A stretch of 41,282 nucleotides of DNA from JASHVB01 sp035535035. GTDB taxonomy: Bacteria > Pseudomonadota > Alphaproteobacteria > Acetobacterales > Acetobacteraceae. The stretch covers positions 1 through 41,282 of the forward strand of contig DATLQW010000235.1 in NCBI GenBank assembly GCA_035535035.1. The letters are read 5' to 3'. Shown in pieces: positions 8,534 through 18,017 of the stretch. The notes below the pieces were generated by a model. That model saw nothing but the letters and a program-made list of their open reading frames with translations, ran no database searches and had not been told where the DNA came from. Each line of letters opens with the position of its first letter. Position 1 is the first letter of the stretch. A program made the position numbers and the translations under genes.

Positions 8534-8595
8534 TTCCTAGATTTTATACTTATAGGAAATTTTTGCTTGACATCGCGTTAGTCTCCTGTTATAAC
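8534..8595 (+). promoter_or_regulatory. Strong sigma70 promoter with upstream palindrome
   Basis: TTGACA (8567-8572), a 17-base spacer and TATAAC (8590-8595) make a near-consensus sigma70-type promoter. Just upstream, TTCCTA (8534-8539) and TAGGAA (8553-8558) form an inverted repeat in an AT-rich patch that stands out from the GC-rich surroundings and could be an operator. The promoter lies about 80 bases ahead of the GTG start at 8677. The rest of the gap from 8342 shows no gene; it has a CATGTTGCCG/CGGCAACATG inverted repeat at 8412-8452. Confidence 0.7.
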
Positions 8596-8676
8596 CCAAA
8601 ACGACATCGCGCCGTGCCTGCCATCGCCATCGCCGCCTTATTGCACCCGAACGCCGCATTCATCAGGAGTCTAACC

Positions 8677-9279
8677 GTGAATTTCAGCCTTGGCACGTGG
8701 ATCGGCGAAGTGACGACCGGGCACGGCGCGATGATCCTTGGACCGACGTTGCTGGCAGCGTCATCCGGCACCATGAGCTGGCCGACGGCGGTGCCGTTGC
8801 TTGCCGCCGGCGTCATCGGGCTGCTGTGGCCGGAGAATACGGCGCTGGAGCGCGCCGCGATGACCACCGCCATCGACATCGAGGCGCTGATTGTCGCATA
8901 CCGCACCGGGCTGAGCCATGGTGCCGTCGGCGATGCGCCCGACGCGATCGCGGCACCGCCGGTGTCTCAGCCGCACGGCGGCGCGGCGGCTTCGGCACTT
9001 GCCATGCTGGTCGCGGCCGGGCTGACACTCACCGCTTGCGCGAACCCGACGCCGGCACAGCAGGCTGCTGCCGAGACGACGATCGCGTCCGGCCTGCTGT
9101 GCCTCGCCGATGCCTCCGGCAGGATCGTCGCCACTGCCAGCACGAACGATCCGAACTCGCTGAAGGCGGTAAACGCCGCGATCGCCGCCGGCAACGTGTT
9201 GCTGACGGATGCCGCCTGCCAGATCGCCTTCGCCAGGGGGGCGGTGGCGATGCCGGCGGGCGGCACGACCAAGCCGTGA
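8677..9279 (+). CDS. Small membrane protein, holin-like plus lipobox-like segment
   Basis: I do not recognise this gene with confidence. The 200-residue product has a hydrophobic stretch near residues 18-50 (TGHGAMILGPTLLAASSG and VPLLAAGVIGLLWPENTA), a soluble linker, a second hydrophobic run ALAMLVAAGLTLTAC around residues 107-121 that resembles a lipoprotein lipobox, and an Ala-rich C-terminal domain with two cysteines. The GTG start is set by AGGAG at 8665-8669, seven bases upstream; an in-frame upstream ATG-like extension would begin ahead of the promoter -10. The N-terminal half reminds me of small phage or gene-transfer-agent holin-like proteins, but no other phage gene is nearby. Confidence 0.6.
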   Translation: MNFSLGTWIGEVTTGHGAMILGPTLLAASSGTMSWPTAVPLLAAGVIGLLWPENTALERAAMTTAIDIEALIVAYRTGLSHGAVGDAPDAIAAPPVSQPHGGAAASALAMLVAAGLTLTACANPTPAQQAAAETTIASGLLCLADASGRIVATASTNDPNSLKAVNAAIAAGNVLLTDAACQIAFARGAVAMPAGGTTKP

Positions 9280-9369
9280 TATTCGTGTCTGCACGCAGCG
9301 CGGCCGGTAACGACGTGACGGCCACGCCGCGGAGCAATGCTTCGCATCTTCCGGCCGCGCTCCCATTGC

Positions 9370-9444
9370 CATGGCCGGGCCGACCTGGACCATCCGCCGG
9401 GGGGCGGATGGTCGGGGTGGTTGGGCAGGTCAGGCCCGGCCATG
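9370..9444. repeat. Nested inverted repeat, possible bidirectional terminator
   Basis: The outer arms at 9370-9386 and 9427-9444 are complementary except for one extra base. Inside them is an exact 11-bp hairpin (9388-9398 with 9403-9413) closed by GGGG. It lies between two converging genes, so a terminator working in both directions is plausible, though no T run is visible. The whole gap 9280-9621 otherwise shows no gene. Confidence 0.55.
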
Positions 9445-9621
9445 ACGAGGGGAGCGCGGCGCGGTGAGACGGCAGCCGGGCAGCGACCGCGGGAACGCGG
9501 CCCGCTGCCCGGCCGCCCGGTTTACCAGCCTTCTGGATCCTGCCGCTGGTTTTGCCGCGGCGGCGCCCTCACCAACGTCGCTTCGCGACCCGACCGTTCC
9601 GGCTTCGCGGGCGAGATGCAC

Positions 9622-12450
9622 TCATGCGGCCGCGGTCCTGCGGCGCTTGCGCAACGGCGTCACCACCGGGTGCGGCGCCTCCTCGTCGTCGGGCGGCGCC
9701 AGCGCGGCAAGCAGTGCATCGCGCAACTGCGCCAGCTTGCGTTCGTTCTCCACCTTCAGCCCGAACACGTCCTTCACGTAGAACACATCCACCGCGCGCA
9801 CGCCGTAGGTCGTGACGTGCGCCGAGGCGATCTGCAGCCCCTGCTCGCTGATCGCCGCGGTGACGTCGTGCAGCAGGCCGGGGCGGTCGCGGCCGTTCAC
9901 CTCCAGCACGGTGAAGGTGTTGGACGCGTGATTGTCGATGACCACCCGCGGCGGGACGTGGATGGCACGCATGCGCCGCCCGATCAGCGCCTTCGACATG
10001 CGCAGGATTTCCGCATTGACCCGCAGGCGTCCCGACAGCGCCTGCTCGATCAGCACGGCCAGACGCGCCAGCCGATGCGGCGCCTCGAACGTGCCGCCAG
10101 CCGCGTCCTGGATCCAGAACGTGTCCAGCGCCATGCCGTTGGTCATGGTGTGGATGCGCGCATCGACGATCGAGGCTCCCGCCACCGCCAAAGCGCCGGA
10201 AATCTGGCTGAACAGACCGGCATGGTCGGCGCAATACACCGTCACTTCGGTCACCGCGCGCGCCGGCAGCGGCTCGGTATCCACGGTCAGCGGTGCCTGC
10301 CGCGCCTCGGCCTCGCGGATCAGCCGCGCATGGCGTGCATGCGTCTCAGGATCGAACGACAGCCAGTAGCCTGGGTAGCCGAGTTCGAAGAAATGCGCCA
10401 GATCGTCCTTCGACCAGTCCGACAACTGGCCCGCCGCCGCGTGCCTGGCACGCTGCACCCGGACGTCCCGCTCGGTGGTGGACAGGCCGCCGGCCAGCAC
10501 CTCGGCCACGCGCGCATACAACTCGCGCAGCAGGGTGGCCTTCCAGCCGTTCCATACCTTGGCGGACACCGCGCGCATGTCGGCGACGGTCAGGATCAGC
10601 AACAGCCGCAGCCGCTCCGGCGACTGGATCGTGTCGGCCAGGTCGAGGATCGTCTTCGGATCGTCGATGTCGCGCTTGAACGCGGTCTGGCTCAACATGA
10701 GGTGGTGCAGCACCAGCCAGGAGACGGTTTCCGTCTCCTCGGCGGTGAGGCCCAGCGCGGGCCCGACCTCCAGCGCGATCTCCGCGCCGATCTGCGAATG
10801 GTCGCCGCCGCGCCCCTTGGCGATGTCGTGCAGCAGCATCGCCAGGTACAGCGCACGGCGCGACTGCAGATGCTCCACCAGCTCCGAGGCGACCGGCGCG
10901 ATCTCCGCCAGCTCGCCGCGCTCCATGGCGTTCAGCACGCGGACCGCCTCGATCGTGTGCTCATCGACGGTGAATATGTGGTAGGTGTCGAACTGCATCT
11001 GGCCGACGATGCGCGCCCAGTCGGGAATGAAGCGGCCGAGGAACCCGGTCTCGTTCAGCACCGCGAGCCAGCGCGCGCCGTCGGGATGCGAGCCCGACGG
11101 ATGGCCGCCGCGATGATATTCGGGTTCGTGGCCGCACATCAGGTCCATGTAGAGGTCGGCGGCTTTCGGATCGCCGCGCAACTCGATCGCCCGGCGCTCG
11201 TTCTGCACCATCGAACGCAGGGCCAGCGGGTGCAGCTCCAGCCCGCGATCGCGCGCCACTTGCAGGATGCGCAGCATCTGGATCGGCTCGGCATCGAAAT
11301 CGCGACCGCCGATCGGCAGCAGCTTGCCCTCCGCGAGCAGAAAACCGGCTTCGACCAGGGCCTTGTCGGTTTCCGCCGCCACCGCCGGCGGGCCCAGCGC
11401 GGCGCGCAGGATGCCCGGCTCCAGGATCCGCGTCAGCCGCACCACCTCGCGCGCGATCAGGAAATAGTGGCGCATGAAGCGCTCGACGCCGTCCTGCTTG
11501 CCGTGCCGCGTGTAGCCCATGCGCGCGCCGACCACCGGCTGCATGTCGAAGGTCAGGCGTTCCTCGGCGCGGCCGGCAACGTAGTGCAGATGGAAGCGCA
11601 CGGCCCACAGGAATTCCCAGGCACGCCGACCATGCCGCGCTTCGGCCTGGGTCAGCACGTCGCCGACATCGGCAAGCTCGCCCATGGTCTGGGTGTCGTA
11701 AACGTAGCGCGCGATCCAATACAGCGTCTGCAGGTCGCGCAGCCCGCCGCGGCCTTCCTTGACGTTCGGCTCGACGAGGAACGGGCTGTCGCCGTAGCGC
11801 CGGTGGCGCACCGCGCGTTCGTCCTGCTTGGCCGCGATGTATTCCGCCACGCCCGCGTCCTTGCAGCCCTGCCGGAAACGCCGGTGGAAATCGGCGAACA
11901 ATGAGCTGTCGCCGGCGAGATGCCGCGCGTCGAGCAAAGCGGTACGAATCGTGGTATCCTTGCCGCCTTCCACCAGGCAGTCCTCGATCGACCGCGTGGC
12001 GTGACCGACTTTCAGACCGAGATCCCAGAGGAAGTAGAGGATGTACTCCACCACCCGCAGGGTTTCCGGCGCGGGTGCCTCGGCGGTGAGAAACAGCAGG
12101 TCGATGTCGCTGAACGGCGCCAGCACGCCGCGGCCGTAGCCGCCGGTCGCCGCCACGCTGAGTTGCTCCGGCTCTGCCAACCCGGTGTCGGTGGTCGCAT
12201 GCTCGTACAGTGCGCCGATCACGCCATCCACCAGCTTGCCCAGCAGCCGCGCCGCCTGCAGTCCGTTGAGTTGCTCCTGCTCGAACGCGTGCTGTACATG
12301 GGTCTGGATGCGGGCGAGATGGCGCCGGAAGGCGCCGAGCGCGGCGTCGCGCGGGACTCCGCCTTCCGGGTTGACCAGCGCGGCCAGCGCGTCGGTCAGG
12401 AACGAGGCGGCGGCCTCCGGGGCCTTTGGCAGGATGGCGGGCATCAACAT
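9622..12450 (-). CDS. glnD: Bifunctional PII uridylyltransferase/uridylyl-removing enzyme
   Basis: GlnD senses glutamine and adds or removes UMP on PII proteins, controlling nitrogen assimilation. The 942-residue product has the full domain order. The nucleotidyltransferase motif GGYGRGVLAPFSDIDLLFL is at residues 103-121. The GlnD linker domain contains NVKEGRGGLRDLQTL. The HD hydrolase motif LLHDIAKGRGGDHS is near 535-550. Two C-terminal ACT domains begin near 733 (DHAGLFSQISGAL) and 843 (DRPGLLHDVTAAI). The catalytic GG, DxD and HD residues are all present. The gene starts 13 bases after the mutS stop, so the two are probably co-transcribed. A second ATG at 12444 is also possible as start. 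Confidence 0.95.
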   Translation of the reverse strand: MLMPAILPKAPEAAASFLTDALAALVNPEGGVPRDAALGAFRRHLARIQTHVQHAFEQEQLNGLQAARLLGKLVDGVIGALYEHATTDTGLAEPEQLSVAATGGYGRGVLAPFSDIDLLFLTAEAPAPETLRVVEYILYFLWDLGLKVGHATRSIEDCLVEGGKDTTIRTALLDARHLAGDSSLFADFHRRFRQGCKDAGVAEYIAAKQDERAVRHRRYGDSPFLVEPNVKEGRGGLRDLQTLYWIARYVYDTQTMGELADVGDVLTQAEARHGRRAWEFLWAVRFHLHYVAGRAEERLTFDMQPVVGARMGYTRHGKQDGVERFMRHYFLIAREVVRLTRILEPGILRAALGPPAVAAETDKALVEAGFLLAEGKLLPIGGRDFDAEPIQMLRILQVARDRGLELHPLALRSMVQNERRAIELRGDPKAADLYMDLMCGHEPEYHRGGHPSGSHPDGARWLAVLNETGFLGRFIPDWARIVGQMQFDTYHIFTVDEHTIEAVRVLNAMERGELAEIAPVASELVEHLQSRRALYLAMLLHDIAKGRGGDHSQIGAEIALEVGPALGLTAEETETVSWLVLHHLMLSQTAFKRDIDDPKTILDLADTIQSPERLRLLLILTVADMRAVSAKVWNGWKATLLRELYARVAEVLAGGLSTTERDVRVQRARHAAAGQLSDWSKDDLAHFFELGYPGYWLSFDPETHARHARLIREAEARQAPLTVDTEPLPARAVTEVTVYCADHAGLFSQISGALAVAGASIVDARIHTMTNGMALDTFWIQDAAGGTFEAPHRLARLAVLIEQALSGRLRVNAEILRMSKALIGRRMRAIHVPPRVVIDNHASNTFTVLEVNGRDRPGLLHDVTAAISEQGLQIASAHVTTYGVRAVDVFYVKDVFGLKVENERKLAQLRDALLAALAPPDDEEAPHPVVTPLRKRRRTAAA

Positions 12451-12463
12451 CGCAGTGACCGTA

Positions 12464-15100
12464 CTATGTCCCGGCGGTTGCGGAAACCGGCAGCAGCGCC
12501 TTGAGGCGGTACAACGCCTCCAGCGCTTCGCGCGGACTCAGGCGATCGGGGTCCAGATCGGTCATGGCGGCATGCAACGGATCGATCTCGCCGGCCGCCG
12601 GAAGTGGCGCCTCGGCAGCGGCGCCGGCAAACAAGGGCAGCGCGCCCAACGGTGCGCCGGCACCCAGAGGCCCGCCATGTTTCTCCATTAAAGCAAGCAG
12701 TTGCGCGGAACGCCGCACCACGGGCGCGGGCACTCCGGCGAGTTCCGCGACATGCACACCCCACGACCGTTTGGCCGCGCCCTCTGCCACTTCGTGCAGA
12801 AATACCACAGTGCCCTTCCATTCCTTCACCCGCATCGTATGTGGCGCCAGCCGCGGCAGGCGATCCGCGAGTTCCGCAAGCTCATGGAAATGTGTGGCGA
12901 AAATGGTGCGGCAGCGGATCGCCGAGTGCAATGCCTCCAGCACCGCCCAGGCAATCGCCAGGCCATCGAGTGTCGCGGTGCCGCGGCCGATCTCGTCCAC
13001 CACCACCAGGGAGCGCGGTCCAGCCTGGTGCAGGATCGCCGCGGTCTCGGTCATCTCGACCATGAAGGTGGAGCGTCCGCGCGCCAGGTCGTCGGATGCG
13101 CCGACCCGGCTGAACAGCCGGTCAACCACGCCGATGCGCGCCGCTTCCGCCGGCACCGGCAGACCGGCCTGCGCCAGCACGACGATCAGCGCATTCTGCC
13201 GGAGGTAGGTGGACTTGCCGGCCATGTTCGGCCCGGTCAGCAGCAAAACGCGCCGTTCGGGCGAGAGGTCGCAGTGGTTGGGGACGAAGGCCGTGTGACC
13301 GGCCAGTGCCGCTTCCACCACCGGATGACGGCCGCCACGGATCTGGAAGTCGTCGCCATCGGTCACCACAGGACGGCACCAGGTGCCGGATTCCGCCAGC
13401 TTCCCCGCCGATTGGGCCGCGTCCAGCAGGGCGAGCGCGCCGGCGCAGGCAGCGAGCGCCTCGGCGTGGTCCAGCGCGCTCCGCACCAGATGCGCGAACA
13501 CGGCGCGTTCGCGCGCGGCGGCGCGCTCGCCGGCCTCGGCGATGCGCCGGTCGAGTTCGGCGAGGTCGGGGTTGGTGAAGCGCGCGCCGTTGGCCATGCC
13601 CTGGCGCAAGGTGAGTTCTGGAAAGCCGCGCAGCTTCTCCACCGCGGCGGCGGCCACCTCGATGACGTAGCCGAACTGGGCGTGGTGCCTGATCTTCAGG
13701 CTCGCCACACCATAGCGCTGCGCACAATCGAGCTGCATCGTCGCCAGCACGCGACGTGAATCGTCGCGCAGGCTGCGTTCGGCGTCGAGTTCCCCGTCGA
13801 AACCGGGGCGGATGACGTTGCCGTCGTCCAGCCGGTGCGGCGCCGGATCGGCCAATGCGCGGGTCAGCGTTTCCCGCAGCGCCGGATCGGTCGCCAGCGC
13901 GGTGCGTGCCGTCACCAGTACCGGCGGCAGCGGCCCTTCCAGCGCGGCCTCGGCGTGCTGCGCCGCGGCCAACCCGTCGCGCAGTGCGGCGAGATCGCGC
14001 GGGGCCCCGCGGTTCAGCGACAGCCGCGCCAGGGCGCGGGCGATGTCGGACGCCGAGCGCAGGGCCGCGCGGAGCTTTGCCGCGGCATCCGGATTGGCCA
14101 GCAGCCAGGACCAGGCGTCCTGCCGGTCAGCGATCGCGGCGGGGTCGGTCAGCGGTGCGCTGAGCCAGCCGGCCAGCATGCGCGCCCCCGCGGGGGTGAG
14201 CGTGCGCTGCACGGCAGCGTAGAGCGTATGTTGCCCGCCGCCGTCGCGGGCCCGCTGGATTTCCAGGCTGGTGCGCGTCGCCGCGTCCATCGCCAGCACT
14301 CCGGCACGGCCCTGCGGTGAAGGGCGGGCGAGCCGGGGCAGGCTGCCCGCCTGGGTGGCGCGGACATAATCCAACGCCAGAGCGGCGGCGACCGCCTCGC
14401 CGTCGGTGAAGCTGCCGAATGCGTCCAGGCTGGCGGCGCCGAACGCCTCGGCGAGCCGGCGGCGGGCGACCAGCGGCGGCGAGGCGGCCGGCTCGGGTGC
14501 GCGTTTGTCCGCCCAGTCGCCCAGCGCGATGGTGGCGGGGGAGAGGATTTCCGCCGGCTCCAGGCGGCCGAGCAACGCGGGGAGTTCGGGCGGGAGCAGC
14601 GCGGCGGTTTCGAACAGGCCGGTGGAGACGTCCAGCCAGGCGGCGCCGATCCCGTCCTGGCCCTGGGCGAGCGCGAGCAGCAGGTTGGGACGGCCGGCGT
14701 CGAGCAGGGCTTCCTCGGTGATGGTTCCGGGGGTGATGAGGCGGACCACCTCGCGGCGGATCGGCGCCTTGCCGGTGCGGGATTTCGGATCCTCCATCTG
14801 CTCCGCCACGGCGACGCGGAAGCCGCGGCGGATCAGGCGGGCGAGGTAGGCTTCCGCGGCGTGGTACGGCACGCCGCACATCGGGACGGGCACGCCGGCA
14901 TGCTCGCCGCGATGGGTCAGGGCGATGTCGAGGGCGGCGGCGGCGGCTTCCGCGTCGGCGAAGAACAGCTCATAGAAGTCGCCCATGCGGAAGAAAAGCA
15001 GGGCGTCGGGATGCGTCGCCTTGGCGGCGAACCATTGCGCCATCGCGGGGGAGGCGCCTTCGGCGCGGGGGACGGAGGCCATGGGGGTGATGTAGAGCAT
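12464..15100 (-). CDS. mutS: DNA mismatch repair protein MutS
   Basis: MutS recognises base mismatches and small loops and recruits MutL. The 878-residue product is of normal length. The mismatch-reading Phe-x-Glu motif lies in FFRMGDFYELF (F42, E44). The connector, lever and clamp domains follow, then the ATPase with Walker A GPNMAGKST near residue 620 and Walker B VVVDEIGRGT near 695, and a C-terminal helix-turn-helix dimerisation region. The start could be the ATG at 15100 (MLYITPMASV) or at 15082 (MASVPRAEG). Neither has a clear ribosome binding site, and the longer in-frame extension to 15325 shows no family similarity. It is the first gene of a mutS-glnD unit. Confidence 0.95.
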   Translation of the reverse strand: MLYITPMASVPRAEGASPAMAQWFAAKATHPDALLFFRMGDFYELFFADAEAAAAALDIALTHRGEHAGVPVPMCGVPYHAAEAYLARLIRRGFRVAVAEQMEDPKSRTGKAPIRREVVRLITPGTITEEALLDAGRPNLLLALAQGQDGIGAAWLDVSTGLFETAALLPPELPALLGRLEPAEILSPATIALGDWADKRAPEPAASPPLVARRRLAEAFGAASLDAFGSFTDGEAVAAALALDYVRATQAGSLPRLARPSPQGRAGVLAMDAATRTSLEIQRARDGGGQHTLYAAVQRTLTPAGARMLAGWLSAPLTDPAAIADRQDAWSWLLANPDAAAKLRAALRSASDIARALARLSLNRGAPRDLAALRDGLAAAQHAEAALEGPLPPVLVTARTALATDPALRETLTRALADPAPHRLDDGNVIRPGFDGELDAERSLRDDSRRVLATMQLDCAQRYGVASLKIRHHAQFGYVIEVAAAAVEKLRGFPELTLRQGMANGARFTNPDLAELDRRIAEAGERAAARERAVFAHLVRSALDHAEALAACAGALALLDAAQSAGKLAESGTWCRPVVTDGDDFQIRGGRHPVVEAALAGHTAFVPNHCDLSPERRVLLLTGPNMAGKSTYLRQNALIVVLAQAGLPVPAEAARIGVVDRLFSRVGASDDLARGRSTFMVEMTETAAILHQAGPRSLVVVDEIGRGTATLDGLAIAWAVLEALHSAIRCRTIFATHFHELAELADRLPRLAPHTMRVKEWKGTVVFLHEVAEGAAKRSWGVHVAELAGVPAPVVRRSAQLLALMEKHGGPLGAGAPLGALPLFAGAAAEAPLPAAGEIDPLHAAMTDLDPDRLSPREALEALYRLKALLPVSATAGT

Positions 15101-15490
15101 GTTTCGGCTGACTGGAAACGACACTCGCAGACCCCTGCTGCGAGGCGGCCCAGCCGCTGGGTTCGCCGCGCCGATATGGCCAGTGACGTGCAAAATCGAC
15201 GGTGCGCCGATGCGGCCGTTCGCGCACGCGGACGGTCCGGCTGGGCCGAGCCTGTCCGCCCGACGGGTCCGGCCTGGAATTTCACTTGACAGCACCCATG
15301 TCGGGCCACCCAGAACATGTCGCACTCTGGCCAGGGATCGCGCTGATTATGCTCACAATTATCCCGTTCCCCTTCCTTCCCGGCGACGCCCCTATCCCCT
15401 CGCAAATTCCGGCGAAGCCGAGGGACGCGCCCACCTGCGCGTGGTGATCCGGAGCTTTGCCGGTTTCCGGCCCGAAGCTCGGCGCTCCAA
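15101..15490. other. Gap upstream of mutS, no gene seen
   Basis: I find no coding pattern, RNA gene or clear promoter in these 390 bases. The stretch must contain the mutS promoter on the minus strand, but no close match to a sigma70 pair stands out. Confidence 0.4.
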
Positions 15491-15904
15491 TCAGGGACGC
15501 CGGAAGCGACTGTCGAATTTCACTGCCAAATCCTCGAACGACGCATAGGCGTTAGGAACCGACGTATAGCCATTGCGTTGCGTCTGCCTTCTCACGGTCT
15601 CCCGCACTGAGGTTACGTGCGACGAGAGTGTGTCATACGTATAGACGCACACTCCGCCCATCAATGGTTCCAGATGCTTAATATCGACGAAGCCATTGGC
15701 TTCAAACATGCCAATGGCTTCCAGGTAGTCCACGACGCTCATAAAAAGCATTTATCGCCGGTAATTGGTGCGCTGCATTGCTTGCAGCTCTCGATCGAAA
15801 AGGTCTGATATTGTCAGCGGCTGGGTGCCGCCACGCTGCGCGTCTGCCAGGTGTTCCTGGTATTTTGTCACCATCTCGCGAAACATGACCCGGCTTGCGA
15901 GCAT
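15491..15904 (-). pseudogene. Small hypothetical gene split by a stop codon
   Basis: On the minus strand one reading frame runs from the ATG at 15904 (MLASRVMFREMVTKYQEHL) to NYRR, is interrupted by TAA at 15752-15754, and continues in the same frame from MLFMSVVDYLEAIGMFEANG to the stop at 15491. Both parts look protein-like, and the second resembles the C-terminal half of DUF4760-type proteins (a YLEAIGMFEANGFVD helix followed by an aromatic-rich region). I read this as one gene of about 136 codons broken by a nonsense mutation. The alternative is two short adjacent proteins, of which the downstream one has 86 residues. Base composition is less GC-rich than in the neighbours. Confidence 0.5.
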
Positions 15905-15974
15905 GCCCGGAGTCGACCACCTCGGCGTCGAACCGGCATGATCCAGCAGCAGCGGTTGGAGGCCCGCGCGACCA

Positions 15975-16931
15975 TTATGGCAGCTTCACCAGCTTCTGCA
16001 GGCACCTGATGTCCTGCTCCGGCGGGATCGGCGTGCCGCGGTTCGACATGGCGGTGCGCGACACCTCGCCGACATAGATGTCGCCGCGGGAATCGATCGC
16101 CACGCCGTGCGGCGCGACGAACTGGCTCGGGCGGTCGCGCGACGCGTCACCCAGACGTGCGACCGGCTTGCCTTCGTGTGTCCAGATGCTGACCCGCGGG
16201 CCGATGCCGGGCACACGCGCATTGATCGCCAGGCCGGGACCGCTCTCGCCGATATAGGCCAGCGGGTTGCGCCCGCGCGCCATGCACAAGCCGCACGGGC
16301 GATGCATGTTGTTCCACTGGGCGTGGTAGGCGCCTTTGCCGTCGAACACCTGAACGCGGTGGTTCTCGCGGTCGGCGACATAGACCCAGCCGTCGGGATC
16401 GCAGCAGATGTTGTGCACGATGTTGAACTTGCCGGGGTCGGTGCCTGGCTCGCCCCACGAGAACAGCAGCTTCCCGTCCGGCGTGTACTTGTGCACGCGG
16501 GCATTGCCATAGCCGTCCGCCACGTAGAGATCGCCGTCCGGCGACAGCGCGGTGTGCGTGCAGCGGTTCAGCGGATCGCCGCTCATATAGGGTGCCGGTT
16601 CGCCCGGCACGCCGATCTCCAGCAGCATGCGGCCCTTCGGGGTCATGCGGCGCACCGTGTGGTCGCCGTCATCGGTGCAATAGATCGTGTCGTCGTCGGC
16701 GATGTGCACGCCGTGCGGGCGGCGGAACAGGCCCTCGCCCCACGAGCGGAGAAAATTGCCCGCGCGGTCGAACACCAGCATCGGATGCTCGCCGCGGGCG
16801 AAGACGTAAACGTTGTCCTTGCTGTCCACACCGACCGCGGCGACTTCGCCGTAACGCCAGCCATCCGGCAGTTTGCCCCAGTTCTCGATGACCTCGTAGC
16901 GGTACTCGCCCTCTCCGACGATGATCGCCAT
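15975..16931 (-). CDS. NHL-repeat (beta-propeller) protein
   Basis: The 318-residue product is built of NHL/six-bladed propeller repeats, visible as recurring FxRPHGVHIADDDTIYCTDDG, LSPDGDLYVADGYGN and CDPDGWVYVADRENHRVQVF segments. The fold is shared with the peptidyl-alpha-hydroxyglycine lyase family, and proteins of this sort are often annotated so, but lyase activity cannot be assumed. No signal peptide is seen, so a cytoplasmic location is likely. GGAGGA seven bases upstream of the ATG at 16931 (MAIIVGEGEYRYEV) fixes the start; an ATG at 16964 has no such site. Its substrate or partner is unknown. Confidence 0.8.
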   Translation of the reverse strand: MAIIVGEGEYRYEVIENWGKLPDGWRYGEVAAVGVDSKDNVYVFARGEHPMLVFDRAGNFLRSWGEGLFRRPHGVHIADDDTIYCTDDGDHTVRRMTPKGRMLLEIGVPGEPAPYMSGDPLNRCTHTALSPDGDLYVADGYGNARVHKYTPDGKLLFSWGEPGTDPGKFNIVHNICCDPDGWVYVADRENHRVQVFDGKGAYHAQWNNMHRPCGLCMARGRNPLAYIGESGPGLAINARVPGIGPRVSIWTHEGKPVARLGDASRDRPSQFVAPHGVAIDSRGDIYVGEVSRTAMSNRGTPIPPEQDIRCLQKLVKLP

Positions 16932-17240
16932 TGCCGTTTCCTCCGTGGACGCTTTAGGCAGCATGGTAGGCTGCGGGCTCGGCGGAAGCCAACCTCATCG
17001 GCCATTGGGTAGGGGGGGCAGTATCAAGACAGAAATTCTTTGACGATCGCCGTGCCGATTTGATGCAGCATGGCGTTCCCCGCTCGTCCGGGGAATTCTG
17101 GTGGTGTTCAGGAGCGCCGGCAACGGCCCCCTATGAGCCGAAGGCGAATGCCTGGATGGATCGCGTCAACTCTTCAGGTCCAACAACCTGAACCGCCGGC
17201 GCCTCACCTTCCGCCTGGCCCCTGCCGGTCCAGCTTTGCG
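16932..17240. other. Gap, no gene seen
   Basis: These 309 bases separate two minus-strand genes. I see no coding pattern or structure beyond the NHL ribosome binding site at its left edge and a run of seven G near 17011. Confidence 0.4.
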
Positions 17241-18002
17241 CTACCCTTCCGGCTCCCCCGGAATCGGCACCTTGCCAAATCCGGCGATCAGCGCGGTCAC
17301 TTCGGCAATCGCCGCTTCCGCCGCGGCGACATCCGTGCCCTTGGCGACCAGCGCCACGCCGTTGCCGCCCGGGCGGTAGAACGGATAGCTGCCCAGGTCG
17401 ATCTGCGGGTAACGCGCCTGGATCGCGCCCAGCCCCTCGGCAATCACGCCTTCCGGCAGGGCGATCGCGTGCACCGCGCGCGACTCGATCTTCGGGCCGC
17501 CCCGCAGCGTCGGCGCCAGCCATTCGAACATCGACTGCATGACACGCGGCACGCCCGCCATCACATACACGTTGCCGATCTGGAATCCCGGAGCCACCGA
17601 CAGCGCGTTGTCGATCAGCGTCGCGCCGCGCGGCATCGTCGCCATGCGCTGCCGCGCCGCATTGAAGTCGCCCTGCCGGTAGCTGCGGTCCATGCGTGCC
17701 CAGGCCACCGGATGCGGCTCCCACGGCACGCCGAACGCCGCGGCGACGCACTCGCTGGTGATGTCGTCATGCGTCGGGCCGATGCCACCGGTGGTGAACA
17801 CGTAGTCGAATTTCGCCCGCGCCTCGTTCACCGTATCGATGATGGTCCGCGGCACGTCGGGGATCACCCGCACCTCGCGCAGCGGTATCCCCAGTTCGCC
17901 CAGGCCGACGGCAAGAAATCGGATATTGGCGTCCTGCGTGCGGCCCGAGAGCACCTCGTTGCCGATCACCAGCAGGCACGCGGTGGGATTTGTCGCAGCC
18001 AT
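17241..18002 (-). CDS. CinA-like molybdopterin-binding domain protein
   Basis: The 253-residue product carries the MoCF_biosynth (MoaB/Mog) fold found in the N-terminal half of CinA. LVIGNEVLSGRTQDANI opens the domain and TTGGIGPTHDDITSE is the ligand-binding loop. A shorter C-terminal half (RAVHAIALPEGVIAEGLGAI) is typical of stand-alone competence/damage-inducible protein A homologues; no CinA deamidase domain is present. In full CinA the family has roles in ADP-ribose or nicotinamide nucleotide repair, but that is not shown here. The start is either the ATG at 18002 (MAATNPTACL) with a G-rich stretch upstream, or the ATG at 18017, which directly follows the upstream stop. It is probably co-transcribed with the GNAT-Nudix gene. 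Confidence 0.85.
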   Translation of the reverse strand: MAATNPTACLLVIGNEVLSGRTQDANIRFLAVGLGELGIPLREVRVIPDVPRTIIDTVNEARAKFDYVFTTGGIGPTHDDITSECVAAAFGVPWEPHPVAWARMDRSYRQGDFNAARQRMATMPRGATLIDNALSVAPGFQIGNVYVMAGVPRVMQSMFEWLAPTLRGGPKIESRAVHAIALPEGVIAEGLGAIQARYPQIDLGSYPFYRPGGNGVALVAKGTDVAAAEAAIAEVTALIAGFGKVPIPGEPEG

Positions 18003-18017
18003 CGTCCGGCCCCCCAT

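Noticed and set aside
9337..11904. An 855-codon plus-strand frame
   Set aside because: It is the antisense of glnD, rich in Arg, His and Gln as expected for a shadow of GC-rich code.
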